47,630 nt of DNA from Bacteroidota bacterium (GTDB lineage: Bacteria > Bacteroidota > Bacteroidia > Sphingobacteriales > Sphingobacteriaceae): the NCBI GenBank assembly GCA_018267005.1, contig JAFDZK010000003.1, forward strand, positions 1 through 47,630, read 5' to 3'. Made by a program: the position numbers and the translations under genes. Every line of letters begins with the position of its first letter. Within the stretch, counting starts at the first letter, position 1. The notes under the pieces are model-generated. The model did no database searches. It was not told the origin of the DNA and saw nothing but the letters and a program-made list of their open reading frames with translations. This document shows, in pieces, positions 16,145-25,180 of this stretch.

Positions 16145-18187
16145 ATGAAGGGTGGCACCGGCAACAATGAATTTCAGGACATTCTGACCAAAGCGAAGGT
16201 CTCGCCCATGCCTGAAAAGATCAGCCCCATGCTCGCAACGCTTGTCGATGAACCCTTTAACGACCCGGTATGGATGTATGAAGTAAAATGGGATGGCTAC
16301 CGTGCCATTAGTTATATTGAAAAGGGGCGTGTCGATATTCTTTCGCGTAATAACAAATCGTTCAATGAAAAATATTACCCGTTGAGGGATTTATTATCCG
16401 GCTGGAGCATCGATGCGGTGATAGACGGTGAGATCGTAGTGCTGAATGAAAAGGGGCAATCCAATTTTGGAAACCTGCAAAACTGGCGAAGCGAGGCCGA
16501 CGGCGAACTCGCTTATTATGTATTTGACATTTTGTGGTATGACGGCCACAACCTGATGGAACTGCCTTTGGCCGAAAGGCGAAAAATACTACAGGCAGTA
16601 TTGCCTAAAAGCGATGACCGGGTACGTTTGAGCCAGGTATTCGCTGTAAAAGGCAACGATTTTTTCGATGCGGCCAAGCGCATGGGCCTGGAAGGCATCA
16701 TCGCCAAGAAGAAAGACAGTACTTATGCCGCCGATGCCCGGTCCAAGGAGTGGCTTAAGATCAAAGTGCATAAACGCCAGGAAGTCGTCATCGGCGGGTT
16801 TACTAAAAACGAGGGCAGCGCCAAAAAGTTCAGCTCCCTTTTGCTTGGTGTTTATGAGGGAAACAAGCTGCACTTTGTTGGTAAAGTGGGTACAGGTTTC
16901 TCTGATAAACTGCAAAACGAAATGATGGCGCAGTTCAAACCGCTGATAACCGACAAAGCGCCGTTTGTCGAAGTTCCGGATGTGAACAGTCCGTCCCGCT
17001 TCAGGCCAAATCCGCCTAAAGCGAAAGCTTACTGGCTTAAACCTGAATTGGTTTGCGAGATAAGCTTTGCCGAAGTGACCGGCGACGGCGTTTTCCGCCA
17101 TCCTTCCTTCGAAGGTATGCGCAGCGACAAAAAGGCAAAAGAAGTAGTTCGTGAAACTGAGGCGTCAACCGCGCAGGTAGTGAGCGAAGCAGAGAACAAA
17201 GATGACAATTCCATACTGAGCGCCCCCAAAAGAGGCATCCGGCGAACCCTGCTTAATCCGAATGATGAAACACAGGTACGTAAGGTCCATGGCCACGAAT
17301 TGAAATTTACGCACCTGGGCAAGGTGTACTGGCCCGAGGATGGCGTAACCAAGCGCGACATGCTTAACTATTATTACCAGGTTGCCGAATATATCCTGCC
17401 CTATCTGAAGGACCGCCCCCAAACGCTCAACCGTTTTCCGAACGGCATCAGCGGAATGAGCTTTTACCAGAAGGACATTAAAGACAAATCGCCCGACTGG
17501 ATGGACAGCTTCCCGTATGTAACCAGCGATGGCGAGCATAAAGAATTTGCCGTAGCCTGCAATGAAGACAGCCTGTTGTGGATGGCTTCGCTGGGCTGCA
17601 TCGAGATGAACCCCTGGTTCAGCAGGATACAATCGCCTGATAACCCCGACTACTGCGTAATCGATCTTGACCCGGATAAGCATCATTTCGACCAGGTAAT
17701 AGCAGCGGCTTTGGAAGTTAAAGCAGTATTGGACGCACTGGACGTGCCCTCGTATCCCAAAACTTCAGGCTCGACCGGCATGCATATTTATATTCCGCTG
17801 AACGCGAAATACACCTATGAGCAATCGCAAATGTTCGGCCGGCTGATAGCCAATTTGGTTCACGACCAGATACCGGGATATACGAGCGTAGAACGGCAGA
17901 TCAAAAACCGGCAGGGTAAAATGTATATCGATTTTTTACAGAACCGGCCGGGCGCCACGCTGGCCGGCCCTTATTCATTACGGCCCAAACCCGGCGCCAC
18001 GGTTTCCATGCCGCTGCATTGGGACGAGGTAAAGCCCGGGCTAACCATGCGCGATTTTAACATTTTTAACACGATCGGCAGATTAAAAGAAACCGGCGAC
18101 TTATTTAAAGGAGTAATGGGCAAAGGCATCGATCTTGAAAAAACGGTAAAAAAAGCGCAAAGTATCTTTTTACAAGAGGAACATTAA
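16145..18187 (+). CDS. ligD: ATP-dependent DNA ligase D (ligase plus polymerase domains)
   Basis: LigD carries out bacterial nonhomologous end joining with Ku. In this 680-residue protein the ligase domain (about 25-330) has the nucleotidyl motif EVKWDGYR with Lys48, DGEIV, and the later KIKVHKRQEVVIGG. A linker (about 330-385) leads to the primase-polymerase domain (about 390-680) with FTHLGKVYWPEDG, NRFPNGISGMSFYQK, the catalytic VIDLDPDKHHF and TSGSTGMHIYIP. The N-terminal 3'-phosphoesterase domain, common in LigD of this phylum, is absent: the frame is closed by a stop just upstream. No ku gene lies in the window. The 82-residue protein just downstream is probably in the same operon. Confidence 0.94.
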   Translation: MKGGTGNNEFQDILTKAKVSPMPEKISPMLATLVDEPFNDPVWMYEVKWDGYRAISYIEKGRVDILSRNNKSFNEKYYPLRDLLSGWSIDAVIDGEIVVLNEKGQSNFGNLQNWRSEADGELAYYVFDILWYDGHNLMELPLAERRKILQAVLPKSDDRVRLSQVFAVKGNDFFDAAKRMGLEGIIAKKKDSTYAADARSKEWLKIKVHKRQEVVIGGFTKNEGSAKKFSSLLLGVYEGNKLHFVGKVGTGFSDKLQNEMMAQFKPLITDKAPFVEVPDVNSPSRFRPNPPKAKAYWLKPELVCEISFAEVTGDGVFRHPSFEGMRSDKKAKEVVRETEASTAQVVSEAENKDDNSILSAPKRGIRRTLLNPNDETQVRKVHGHELKFTHLGKVYWPEDGVTKRDMLNYYYQVAEYILPYLKDRPQTLNRFPNGISGMSFYQKDIKDKSPDWMDSFPYVTSDGEHKEFAVACNEDSLLWMASLGCIEMNPWFSRIQSPDNPDYCVIDLDPDKHHFDQVIAAALEVKAVLDALDVPSYPKTSGSTGMHIYIPLNAKYTYEQSQMFGRLIANLVHDQIPGYTSVERQIKNRQGKMYIDFLQNRPGATLAGPYSLRPKPGATVSMPLHWDEVKPGLTMRDFNIFNTIGRLKETGDLFKGVMGKGIDLEKTVKKAQSIFLQEEH

Positions 18188-18203
18188 AAAACTAAATAAT
18201 ATT

Positions 18204-18452
18204 ATGTTAGGAGAAGGAGTGAAAAAATTGCTGGACAAATCGTATCCGGCTTCCTCTATCGAAGAAACGACCTACCGCGGCCAGGACATCGCTTTTAAAA
18301 CCGATAAAGAAGGCAGGCCCGTGTTAGTATTTATCGGCAAAAAGATCGCTCCGGGCAAAATTCGCGGCGAACGGTACGTACGCAGCATCGTTACCACATC
18401 TGATGGGAAGGTCAAAGATCACTGGGAAAGGAAGGGCAAAGCTACGCCGTAG
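18204..18452 (+). CDS. Small conserved-looking protein downstream of ligD
   Basis: This 82-residue basic soluble protein includes GEGVKKLLDKSYPASSIEET, then TYRGQDIAFKTDKEGRPVLVFIGKK and GERYVRSIV. Its ATG lies 16 bases after the ligD stop, in the same direction. It has no signal peptide or membrane segment. I cannot name a family with certainty. Its position suggests a link with end joining, by inference only. Confidence 0.65.
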   Translation: MLGEGVKKLLDKSYPASSIEETTYRGQDIAFKTDKEGRPVLVFIGKKIAPGKIRGERYVRSIVTTSDGKVKDHWERKGKATP

Positions 18453-18470
18453 TGAACTAAGTATCGGTCC

Positions 18471-18725
18471 TCACCCACCTTGATCAACTGTATCATATGT
18501 GCGGGTAGACACCGAATTTAGCCATACTTTGGTGAAGTGATGCACCTTTAAAATATCGTCCTCGACTTGTTTAAGCATATAGGGGCTTGCAGGAATATTC
18601 GCATACTTTCCTAAAGCAGCAGCATCCGGCGAGGCTGAAACTGGATTGGCAAGCGGCATTCCGGCATCCGGCAATCCGGAGCCCGAACCCCCGGTCGTGG
18701 TTTGCCTGATTGCGGGCTGAATTTC
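18471..18725 (-). pseudogene. Remnant of an Rhs/YD-repeat type protein gene
   Basis: The minus-strand frame from just after a stop at about 18726 to the stop at 18471 encodes about 84 residues without an ATG near the front. NPVSASPDAAALGKYANIPASPY resembles the opening of Bacteroidota Rhs-type proteins (usually ...SPNAAALGKYGDIPVSYYTG). It is followed at once by VHHFTKVWLNSVSTRTYD, which resembles a region much later in such proteins. Such a join would result from a large internal deletion. Recognition is from memory of the family. Confidence 0.4.
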
Positions 18726-18802
18726 CTAATCGGGCTCGGTAATACCAGACCGCTCAGCAGTGCCCAATAACATGGCAAGACAAAATTGATTCAAACAGAG
18801 AT

Positions 18803-18835
18803 AAAGCCTTTTGAAAAAAAGGCTTTTCTTGTTTT
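18803..18835 (+). terminator. Rho-independent terminator
   Basis: AAAGCCTT (18803-18810) and AAGGCTTT (18819-18826) form an eight-base-pair stem, followed by a T-rich run (TCTTGTTTT). The orientation suits transcription coming from the ligD side. It lies in the 553-base gap between 18453 and 19005, which otherwise holds only the Rhs remnant and the next terminator. Confidence 0.6.
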
Positions 18836-18920
18836 AAGCCATTTCTAACGAGTTCGGTTAAGGTTTAAAAATATTTTAAGGAGAACAGGTAGCCACTTGT
18901 AAATATTCTTTTACCTCCAT

Positions 18921-18961
18921 TAAAAAAATAAAAGCGCCTTCCATCTCACAGGAAGGCGCTT
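18921..18961 (-). terminator. Rho-independent terminator of the GH76 gene
   Basis: AAGCGCCTTCC (18932-18942) and GGAAGGCGCTT (18951-18961) form an 11-base-pair perfect stem with an eight-base loop. Read on the minus strand it is followed by TTTTATTTTTTTA, so it ends transcription of the GH76 gene that stops at 19006. Confidence 0.8.
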
Positions 18962-19005
18962 ATCAATCAACTGTAAATCTCCCGCTCAGTAAGTTGCGGG
19001 GTATC

Positions 19006-20229
19006 TTAGCGATAGGCGGACAGCATGAACTGGGTCCTTTCCATCCATGCCTGGTCGACGCCTTCGTATCTGGTATCGACGCTGCCGCCGTTTAAATCGC
19101 AAAACGTGTGATAGCCATAGTTGCTCGTCGTCCTTAAGTTAGTATTGATGAAGTCTATATTTTGTTGCGCATAATCTAACCAGGCTGTGTTGCCATCGCG
19201 CTCGTAGAGCCTGATCATAGCCTGCGATCCCCAGACACACCATGCCGGATTCACACGCTGATCGGTGGTATTGAATATATACACATGGTGTGCGCTGTTC
19301 CAAAGCGTGGTATTCATCGCGCTACCGAGATTCTGGGCTTTAGTTACGTAAGTATTGTCTGACAATACCGACGCGTACAACAGATCCGCTTCCACCATGA
19401 TCGCATTGTCGTAAGTAAAATGCGCGGTTTGTTTGACGCCGCTGGCGTCGAATTCCCAATCGTACAAGCCGGAAGCGCTATCATAAAGATTACCTTCGAG
19501 CCAGGTCATGACGGACTGCGCCCAACTCTTGTAGTACGACTGACCCGTGATCTGGTACAGGCGAAGGAACGCTTGGACAGCCAACCCGTTTGTTTGGGTT
19601 GGCTTCACGGCGCCAGTGCCTGTTCTTTGGTAAAAGCCTCCCCCGTCAGTCGAATCCCAAAGTCCGCTGTTCATCATCCAGTTCGCTACGGATTGAGCAG
19701 AGGCCAGGTAGTTTGACCTGGTGGTGCCGGACGTTACAGCATAAGCATCCAGGTAGGCATTGATCGTTACACCCGCATCGTCGACATATTTGTCGCCACC
19801 CGCGCCTGAACCGTCCAGGTTAGCTGCTGAAAAGTAACCTCCAATGCTTGAACCGAAGTCCCACATATGGTACATCCAGTTGTAGGTACTGTCCATCCAT
19901 GAACGGAACCGCCCGTCATTTCCATAAGTGGGACTAACGGCTGCCGCATCGGCATAAATCTGGCTGGTATTATACCATTCGTAAGCGCTGTTCGCCTCGG
20001 TGGTCGTGTTTCCGCGGCAACTGAAGTAGGAGGACAAGATGTTGCCGACAATAAAATTGTGCGTCTGTTCGGCATTGTTGTAGTAAGCCGAACTGGAGTT
20101 CAGGTTCCGTGCTTTTGACACCGGCATCTTAACGCCCTGTGCTTTAGTAAGCTGTTCCTTGTGGCATGCCGACAGGAGCAACACCCCGGCTAAGATCGCC
20201 GATGCCTTGAGTAGATAATTTGGTTTCAT
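19006..20229 (-). CDS. GH76 endo-alpha-1,6-mannanase lipoprotein
   Basis: The protein has 407 residues with a lipobox LSAC (Cys22), so it is probably anchored in the outer membrane. It has an (alpha/alpha)6-barrel pattern with the GH76 catalytic Asp pair at 150-151 (GDKYVDDAG). Other family signatures are SAYEWYNTSQIYADAA, WEFDASGVKQTAHFTYDNAIMVEADLLY and EGVDQAWMERTQFMLSAYR. GH76 enzymes cut the alpha-1,6 backbone of fungal mannan. It closely resembles the GH76 gene at 23911. It is separated from the main operon by an 80-base gap with its own ATGT-N4-ACAT operator at 20260-20271, so it is a second transcript of the same regulon. A strong terminator follows. Confidence 0.9.
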   Translation of the reverse strand: MKPNYLLKASAILAGVLLLSACHKEQLTKAQGVKMPVSKARNLNSSSAYYNNAEQTHNFIVGNILSSYFSCRGNTTTEANSAYEWYNTSQIYADAAAVSPTYGNDGRFRSWMDSTYNWMYHMWDFGSSIGGYFSAANLDGSGAGGDKYVDDAGVTINAYLDAYAVTSGTTRSNYLASAQSVANWMMNSGLWDSTDGGGFYQRTGTGAVKPTQTNGLAVQAFLRLYQITGQSYYKSWAQSVMTWLEGNLYDSASGLYDWEFDASGVKQTAHFTYDNAIMVEADLLYASVLSDNTYVTKAQNLGSAMNTTLWNSAHHVYIFNTTDQRVNPAWCVWGSQAMIRLYERDGNTAWLDYAQQNIDFINTNLRTTSNYGYHTFCDLNGGSVDTRYEGVDQAWMERTQFMLSAYR

Positions 20230-20259
20230 AAAGGTTTTAATTAAAGTTTATTTGTTATA

Positions 20260-20271
20260 ATGTATATACAT
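20260..20271. promoter_or_regulatory. ATGT-N4-ACAT operator upstream of the separate GH76 gene
   Basis: The palindrome ATGTATATACAT lies 31 bases upstream of the GH76 start, preceded on the plus strand by TTTGTTATA. The same 21-base string is found before the isomerase gene (34434-34454). It is probably bound by the GntR-type regulator at 34683. Confidence 0.6.
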
Positions 20272-20309
20272 TTAAAACGCAACAACTCTTCCCGAAACCC
20301 CGTCCCTAT

Positions 20310-21506
20310 TTAAATCTCACTCAACCTCGCATATAATTCGGCAATGCAAGCCTCGTCCAGCAGCCATTTACGTTTAGCGATTTCATTCTTATTTGCCGAC
20401 CAGTCATGGGTCAAAAACCCGTTTTTGTCCCGGCTGTACTGCCAGGCATAGTCCAGGTCATGATGGATGGCGTTAATGTATTTTGAATTTTTATCTACTT
20501 TGTACAAAGCCTCGTACCCCCTGAACAATACGGTAACGAACCATGGTAAATCAACCTTCAGCATCAAATGCGTATCATGCGGCTGGCTATGGTAATAATC
20601 GAAAGCTGATTTTGCAGCATCCTGTGCTTCGTGCAGGTATTCCTTCTTTTTCGTAAACCGATACAAAAGCACTGCCGCTTCGATCACGGATCCGGTATTG
20701 TAGGTCCAAAAAGTTGGATTGATCGCCCCGTCTTTTACTTTTTTATCGTTATAAAAAAGGCCGTTTGGCGCCTTTAAAGTTGTCAGCATCCAGTTATAGA
20801 AGCGCTCGCCCCATTCAAGATAGGCTTTGTCGCCGGTTGCTTCGTAAAGTTTCAATGCCACCAGCATTGCCATGCCGTTGCTGCAGGCGGGCTTTTGATC
20901 GTGATGCCCTTCCAGCCAGTACACGCCCCCGCCCAATTCGTTCGTCCAGCCGCTTGTAATAAATTTGAAAGCGACTTTCGCGCGTTCAAGATACCTGGGA
21001 TCTTTCGTATTCAGGTAAGCCTCCGCATATTCGATGCCCACGAGGCCGTTGTCATCGTAGTAACGGTCCGACTTTTCCATTGCAGGCGGATAGGCCTGGT
21101 AACCGGGCGGCACGCGCGACGTATCCTTATAGGCTTCCATACCGATCACCAAAGAATCCAGGTATGGAACATACTCACGGCGAACAGATCTGTTATGCAG
21201 TAAGGCATTAGTAGCCGACATCATCCCGGAAAACGGCCAGAGAAAGCTTACTTCTTTTACTTTAACGGCGCTTCCCTCGACATAATCTACTTTACCGGCC
21301 GTATCCCTGGGATAATATTCGAGGAAAAGACCATGATATTTTCTGACCCGGTAAAGATCCCATGTTTGGCGGTACACATGTTGTGCGCGCGACAAACATG
21401 TTGTTTTATCCGAAAGGCTCTGCGCGTTAGCGTAGCTTGTAAAAGTGACGAGCCCGACAAAAAAAACTGAAACAAGCCCTGCAATTATTCTATTTATCCG
21501 TATCAT
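20310..21506 (-). CDS. GH76-family glycoside hydrolase, divergent
   Basis: The protein has 398 residues with a signal peptide ending YANAQ near residue 29 and no lipobox, so it is probably periplasmic. The GH76 Asp pair is present at 151-152 (SDRYYDDNGLVGIEYAEAY). Further signatures are GGGVYWLEGHHDQKPACSNG and WTYNTGSVIEAAVLLY. The central region resembles the other two GH76 proteins only at motifs. It may act on shorter alpha-1,6-manno-oligosaccharides after import. It is the last gene of the main operon, nine bases after the GH92 stop. Confidence 0.83.
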   Translation of the reverse strand: MIRINRIIAGLVSVFFVGLVTFTSYANAQSLSDKTTCLSRAQHVYRQTWDLYRVRKYHGLFLEYYPRDTAGKVDYVEGSAVKVKEVSFLWPFSGMMSATNALLHNRSVRREYVPYLDSLVIGMEAYKDTSRVPPGYQAYPPAMEKSDRYYDDNGLVGIEYAEAYLNTKDPRYLERAKVAFKFITSGWTNELGGGVYWLEGHHDQKPACSNGMAMLVALKLYEATGDKAYLEWGERFYNWMLTTLKAPNGLFYNDKKVKDGAINPTFWTYNTGSVIEAAVLLYRFTKKKEYLHEAQDAAKSAFDYYHSQPHDTHLMLKVDLPWFVTVLFRGYEALYKVDKNSKYINAIHHDLDYAWQYSRDKNGFLTHDWSANKNEIAKRKWLLDEACIAELYARLSEI

Positions 21507-21515
21507 TCTTTCTGA

Positions 21516-23906
21516 TCATTGTTTTGAAGGCGGAGGATTTTTTACGCCCCAGCTTTTATTCGGTTCTTTACCCATGACAAAACTCAGGACCCCACCCTGC
21601 ATCAGGCGGCTGCGGAACATCCAGCAGTCATTAAGGGTATTATTGTTGAATGAGGCCGACTGCACATAAACGTTTTGTAAGGAATTGCTTTTTGTCAGAA
21701 CGGTCAACCGATGGCCATTGCTTAGCTTAATGTCGACGCGATCAAATAGCGGACTACCGAATTCGACGATTGGCTGGCGGTCTGTGAAGCCCTTGACATC
21801 AAATATCCCGAGCGCAGAAAGCGCATACCAGCCGCCCATTTGGCCCTGGTCCTCATCCTGCCCATAGCCATAACCATGGATCGGGTCATTACCGTAAAAT
21901 CCGCGGCCGATCTCGCGCGTCCATTTTTGCGTAAGCCAGGGTTCGCCGGAGAAATTGAACAACCAGCTAATGTGCAGGCATGGCTCGTTGCCGTGATTGT
22001 AAATAGCGTTGACGCCGGCAAAAGCATCGATAGTTTTGCCGCCACCGAAAGCTTCGTCTCGCGATTTTTCGAAAATGTCGTTCAAACGCTTGTTAAAGTA
22101 ATCCCTTCCCTGTAACCGGATAAGCGCGGCAGGGTCCTGCGGAACGAAGAGGGTATACTGTACAGCGTTACCCTCCTGAAACCCGCGCCAGGGCGCATAG
22201 GGATCAAATTTATCAATAAATTTACCGTTAGCCGTTTTCGGCTCGATCAGCTTGTTTTCCGGGTTATAAAGCAGGCGCCAGCCGTTGGAATATTTGATCA
22301 GCTTTTTGTAATCATCCGTCTTGCCGAGCGATTTGGCCATTTGCGCAGCAGCAAAAGCGCTGAAGCTATATTCCAGCGTGTGTGATGCAGAAAAGTCCGA
22401 GCCGGTGGAGTCCGTTACGAAATCGCCCCCCTTGTATTCCAAAAAGGGGACGTAGCCATAACGCACGAACGCTTTGACATCCATTTTTCCCGAGCCGAAT
22501 TTCCTGTTGTGCCATTCGAGCTCATTAGCACGGATCGCCCGGTAAGCCTCGTTGACATCATAGTCCCTTATGCCGGCTTCATAAGCAGCGGCGATCGCCA
22601 GCCCGACGAAATTAGTGCCCACGCCTGAGACATATTCGCTGTTAGCAACGCCGTCGCCGAACCAGCCCTTGTCACGGTAGAGCTGGAGTTGAGTATGAAT
22701 GAAGTCCTCATAAAAATCAGGATAGGCCAGTGACCATAGCTGCGTCAAATCCCAATAGCCGCCCCAGATCGCATCCGTATTGATGAAGTTATACAGCTTG
22801 CCGCTCGGCGCGGGCTTAAGATGACCGATCTTGCCGCCATGTTTCGGGTAGTCGCCATTTATGTCGCTGGCGATTCCGCGGCCCAGCAAGGCATGGTACA
22901 AGCCGGTGTAGAATTTGACCATATCTGAATCATTCCGACTGCGAACCGAAATCTTACCAAGTTGTTGCTTCCAGCTTTGTATAGCCTGTTTTTTCGCATC
23001 ATCGAAACTAAGTCTTGACGCTTCTTTGACCAGGTTCAATCTGGCATTAGCTTCGGAAGTGTAGGAAAGCCCGACCTTAATGACAATCTGTTCGCCCTTC
23101 CTGGTCTTGTAATTCAGAAACAGCCCCGCTCCGCGGCCGTTCGATTTCGATGAATTCTCGCGCACGACATCATCGACGAATGAGCCGACGCTTTCGGGCG
23201 CTTTGCTCAGTTCCCCGTAAATGAACATCGACACCTTGCCGTCAGGGTCGTACTTCTGCACGTATTTAGGATAAGTATCCACAAAGCCGGTAAAGTGAGT
23301 TTTATCGACCATGTGAATCTCCGCATTGGTTACCGGCCCGCTTTCGCCCTGTGTGTGGCCGATATCGAAGATCAGGTGTGCATTATCGCTTTCAGGAAAT
23401 GTATACCGGTGAAAGCCAACCCTTTTTGTGGCTGTGAGCTCTGCTGTGATGTGATAATCGTCGAGTAATACTTTGTAGTAGCCTGGTATCGCGACTTCGT
23501 TCTTATGCTCAAAACGTGACCTGTAACCTGAACCAGGCGTATCCAGGCCGCCCGGGCGTACTTTCAAAGGCCCTGTTGTGGGCATAAAACTTACCCCTCC
23601 GACCTGCCACTCATGAAAATGCACGAAACCTTCTATCGAATGATGGCGCGGATCGTAACCAACAACCTCCCAGCCCTGTTTATTTCCGTAATGGCCGTTT
23701 GTCGATGGGGCCAGTTTGGCCATACCCTCGGGTACGGCCGCGGGCGTAAAAAAGAACCAGCGGCTGTTGGCCGACCCAATGCGGGGATCGACATACTTAC
23801 TTAAGCCCTGACTGACGGCAAACGTCGAGCATTGAACCAGGAGCAGGGCCGTGCCGGCAATCCTCAGGATCTTTTTAATATTAACTAAGCTCAATAGCAT
23901 CTTCAT
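21516..23906 (-). CDS. GH92 alpha-mannosidase
   Basis: This is an exo-acting, calcium-dependent alpha-mannosidase of about 796 residues. The signal peptide is about residues 1-32. Family signatures are YVDPRIGSANSRWFFFTPAA, GYDPRHHSIEGFVHFHEWQVGG and PYAPWRGFQEGNAVQYTLFV. The general acid Glu is expected in HGNEP (Glu641 here), and the base pair in GQDEDQGQMGGW (Asp684/Asp686); this assignment rests on family knowledge. I start at the ATG at 23906, five bases after the upstream GH76 stop; the longer frame from 24023 runs through that gene. Its role is removal of side-chain mannose in the periplasm. It lies between two GH76 genes. Confidence 0.93.
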   Translation of the reverse strand: MKMLLSLVNIKKILRIAGTALLLVQCSTFAVSQGLSKYVDPRIGSANSRWFFFTPAAVPEGMAKLAPSTNGHYGNKQGWEVVGYDPRHHSIEGFVHFHEWQVGGVSFMPTTGPLKVRPGGLDTPGSGYRSRFEHKNEVAIPGYYKVLLDDYHITAELTATKRVGFHRYTFPESDNAHLIFDIGHTQGESGPVTNAEIHMVDKTHFTGFVDTYPKYVQKYDPDGKVSMFIYGELSKAPESVGSFVDDVVRENSSKSNGRGAGLFLNYKTRKGEQIVIKVGLSYTSEANARLNLVKEASRLSFDDAKKQAIQSWKQQLGKISVRSRNDSDMVKFYTGLYHALLGRGIASDINGDYPKHGGKIGHLKPAPSGKLYNFINTDAIWGGYWDLTQLWSLAYPDFYEDFIHTQLQLYRDKGWFGDGVANSEYVSGVGTNFVGLAIAAAYEAGIRDYDVNEAYRAIRANELEWHNRKFGSGKMDVKAFVRYGYVPFLEYKGGDFVTDSTGSDFSASHTLEYSFSAFAAAQMAKSLGKTDDYKKLIKYSNGWRLLYNPENKLIEPKTANGKFIDKFDPYAPWRGFQEGNAVQYTLFVPQDPAALIRLQGRDYFNKRLNDIFEKSRDEAFGGGKTIDAFAGVNAIYNHGNEPCLHISWLFNFSGEPWLTQKWTREIGRGFYGNDPIHGYGYGQDEDQGQMGGWYALSALGIFDVKGFTDRQPIVEFGSPLFDRVDIKLSNGHRLTVLTKSNSLQNVYVQSASFNNNTLNDCWMFRSRLMQGGVLSFVMGKEPNKSWGVKNPPPSKQ

Positions 23907-23910
23907 CGGT

Positions 23911-25119
23911 TTATTTATATTTTGACAATAATACCTGCACACGCTGCATCCAGGCCTGGTCCACCCCTTCCATATTCGTATACCTGCCGGCGCCGTTGAG
24001 CCCTGCATATTGATAATAGCCACTATTGGCCTTATTTTCGAGCACTACGTTGACCAAATCGATATTCGCTTTGGCATAAGTCAGCCATGTGCTGTTGCCG
24101 TCGGCTTCATACAAGCGAATGAAGGATTGAGATGCCCAGCCACAATAGCAGGGATTCACCCTTATATCGTTTGTATTAAAGATAAAACCGTTGTAATTAG
24201 CGTTGTAAAGCGTTTTGATCATGGACTGCGCGAGCGCCTCCGCCTTGCCGACATAGGTGTTATCGTTCATTGCTTTGGCCCAGAGCAAATCAGCTTCGAC
24301 CATGATCGCATTGTCATAAGTAAACTTGTAGGTATCAGCGTTGCCGTTGCTTTCGATCTGCCAGAAATACAACCCTGTTCCATTATCGAGCATCCTGCCG
24401 TTCAGCCAGGTATTGACCTGTACGGCCCAATCATGATAAACGGAATTACCGGTAAGCTGATACAGGCGCAGGAAAAGCTGCAGCGCCATACCGTTCGATT
24501 GGGTTGGTTTTACGGTTTTTTGTGTGCTCCACCAGAAGCCGCCACCAAAATTGGCGTCCCAGAGCCCGCTTTTTATCAGCCAGTTGGCACAGGCTTCGGC
24601 CGCGGTTAAATATTTCGCCTGTGCAGTGCCGGAGCTCACGTCGTATGCCGCGAGGAAAGCCACACCGGTGAGGGAGTTGTCATCGACATACTTATCCCCG
24701 GCCGCGCCGGAACCATCCAAATTTGCGGCTGCGAAATATCCGCCGTTCGGATCGTTTTTATCCCACAGGTTCTGAAGCCAATTAAAGGTATTGTTCACAT
24801 AAGGCAAATAAGACTGGTCGCCGTTAGCCACCATGGCCGCATCGGCATACAACTGACTGGCGTTATACCATTCAAAGGCGCCTGTGGTGTTGGTGGTCGT
24901 GTTAACCCGGTAGCTACCGTACGCCGTCAGATAGAAGTTTGCAATATAACTGTGTGTACTTTTGGCATTGTTGAGGTAGATGGAAGTCACGGGCGGCGGG
25001 TTACCCCCTTGATTGCCGGTCGTGTCGATACCGGTTTGTACAGGAGTCACATGCGTCTTTTTACAGGAAGCCAGCAAAATGCTTATTATCACCAGACGGG
25101 CCAACAAATTGATTCTCAT
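23911..25119 (-). CDS. GH76 endo-alpha-1,6-mannanase lipoprotein
   Basis: The protein has 402 residues from the ATG at 25119 (the longer frame starts with TTG at 25146). The lipobox LLASC places the lipid Cys at residue 19, suggesting a surface lipoprotein. The catalytic Asp pair is at 146-147 (GDKYVDDNSL). FEWYNASQLYADAA, KFTYDNAIMVEADLLW and MEGVDQAWMQRVQVLLSKY match the separate GH76 at 19006 closely, so the two are paralogues. It follows the SusE-like gene by 61 bases and precedes GH92 by five, inside the main operon. It would generate manno-oligosaccharides for SusCD. Confidence 0.91.
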   Translation of the reverse strand: MRINLLARLVIISILLASCKKTHVTPVQTGIDTTGNQGGNPPPVTSIYLNNAKSTHSYIANFYLTAYGSYRVNTTTNTTGAFEWYNASQLYADAAMVANGDQSYLPYVNNTFNWLQNLWDKNDPNGGYFAAANLDGSGAAGDKYVDDNSLTGVAFLAAYDVSSGTAQAKYLTAAEACANWLIKSGLWDANFGGGFWWSTQKTVKPTQSNGMALQLFLRLYQLTGNSVYHDWAVQVNTWLNGRMLDNGTGLYFWQIESNGNADTYKFTYDNAIMVEADLLWAKAMNDNTYVGKAEALAQSMIKTLYNANYNGFIFNTNDIRVNPCYCGWASQSFIRLYEADGNSTWLTYAKANIDLVNVVLENKANSGYYQYAGLNGAGRYTNMEGVDQAWMQRVQVLLSKYK

Positions 25120-25180
25120 AGTTACTTTTAATAAAACTACCCGCAAATGACCAATGCGGGCAGTTTTTCAATGTTACGAA

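Noticed and set aside
16145-16200. Possible frameshift hiding a phosphoesterase domain upstream of ligD
   Set aside because: The upstream sequence is AT-rich with stops in the ligD frame, and I saw no phosphoesterase-like motif in any frame.
23907-24023. Longer N terminus for the GH92 protein
   Set aside because: These 39 codons lie inside the upstream GH76 gene and precede the real signal peptide.
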